Positions 6,691-6,745 of a stretch of DNA of 6,745 nucleotides are shown one piece after another. Made by a program: the position numbers and the translations under genes. Each line of letters begins with the position of its first letter. The first letter of the stretch is position 1. The notes below the pieces were generated by a model, which saw only the letters and a program-made list of their open reading frames with translations, was not told the origin of the DNA and did no database searches. Source of the DNA: an uncultured Intestinimonas sp. (lineage in GTDB: Bacteria > Bacillota_A > Clostridia > Oscillospirales > Oscillospiraceae); contig CAUBHZ010000106.1 in the NCBI GenBank assembly GCA_958435885.1, forward strand, positions 1 to 6,745, read 5' to 3'.

Positions 6691-6738
6691 GGCGGTGACG
6701 GCTTCCGGGGACCCGGCGGGGGCGAGCAGTTCCAGCAT
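6676..6738 (-). pseudogene. Truncated duplicate of the U32 gene start (20-codon open frame)
   Basis: ATG at 6738 begins a frame identical to the U32 gene for 16 codons (MLELLAPAGSPEAVTA). It then leaves the homology at 6690 and reads PHGS before TGA at 6678-6676, inside the last hairpin. It is a broken gene copy rather than a gene; a 20-residue leader peptide is possible but unsupported. The matching DNA reaches the window edge 7 bp before the ATG, so whether the copy has its own ribosome binding site cannot be seen. If the terminal repeat is an assembly loop, this feature is not real. Confidence 0.6.
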
Positions 6739-6745
6739 GGCAAAA
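6691..6745. repeat. 55-bp direct repeat, copy 2 (runs to the window edge)
   Basis: Perfect copy of 6454-6508. Its left boundary abuts the last base of the fifth hairpin (6690), so the break in homology coincides with the edge of the hairpin array. The right boundary is outside the window. Confidence 0.97.

Noticed and set aside
6315..6743. 142-codon minus-strand frame reading through both copies of the 55-bp repeat
   Set aside because: It repeats the same out-of-frame PCWNCSPPPGPRKPSPP translation only because the DNA is duplicated 237 bp apart (a multiple of three). The real U32 frame differs.

Overview
The window reads as one minus-strand gene block from a G+C-rich bacterium (roughly two thirds G+C by eye). 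Protein style, strong AGGAGG-type ribosome binding sites, two TTG starts and the gene set point to Firmicutes/Clostridia. An Oscillospiraceae-like gut anaerobe (Flavonifractor/Lawsonibacter type) is my best guess, but it is inferred without any database comparison.

In transcription order, from high to low coordinates, the genes are: a U32-family protein with a C-terminal DUF3656-like half (RlhA-type, 6501-4405); dUTPase (dut, 4381-3932); Maf nucleotide pyrophosphatase (maf, 3884-3285); MreC (3288-2446); MreD (2420-1908); and a class B penicillin-binding protein of the PBP2/MrdA type (from 1873, cut by the left edge). Gaps are 23, 47, 25 and 34 nt, maf and mreC overlap by 4 nt, and every gene has its own Shine-Dalgarno sequence. 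No terminator is visible inside the block, so it looks like one operon. It joins nucleotide-pool cleaning (Dut, Maf) and a probable RNA-modifying Fe-S protein to the MreC-MreD-PBP2 part of the cell-elongation machinery. MreB and RadC, common neighbours of maf-mreCD in Firmicutes, are absent from this stretch.

The right end, 6502-6745, has no complete gene and is the least ordinary part. It holds five closely packed inverted repeats (6548-6690). These are followed by an exact 55-bp copy of the start of the U32 gene (6691-6745 = 6454-6508) that runs to the last base of the window. The copied start is fused to the hairpin DNA and would encode only a 20-residue peptide. This may be a real partial duplication beside a dispersed hairpin element. 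It may also be an assembly loop, because a perfect 55-bp terminal repeat is what a k=55 de Bruijn graph assembler leaves.

The long open frames on the plus strand and in the other minus frames are shadows of G+C-rich coding sequence. I see no RNA gene, CRISPR array, transposase or phage gene, and no clearly new multi-gene system.
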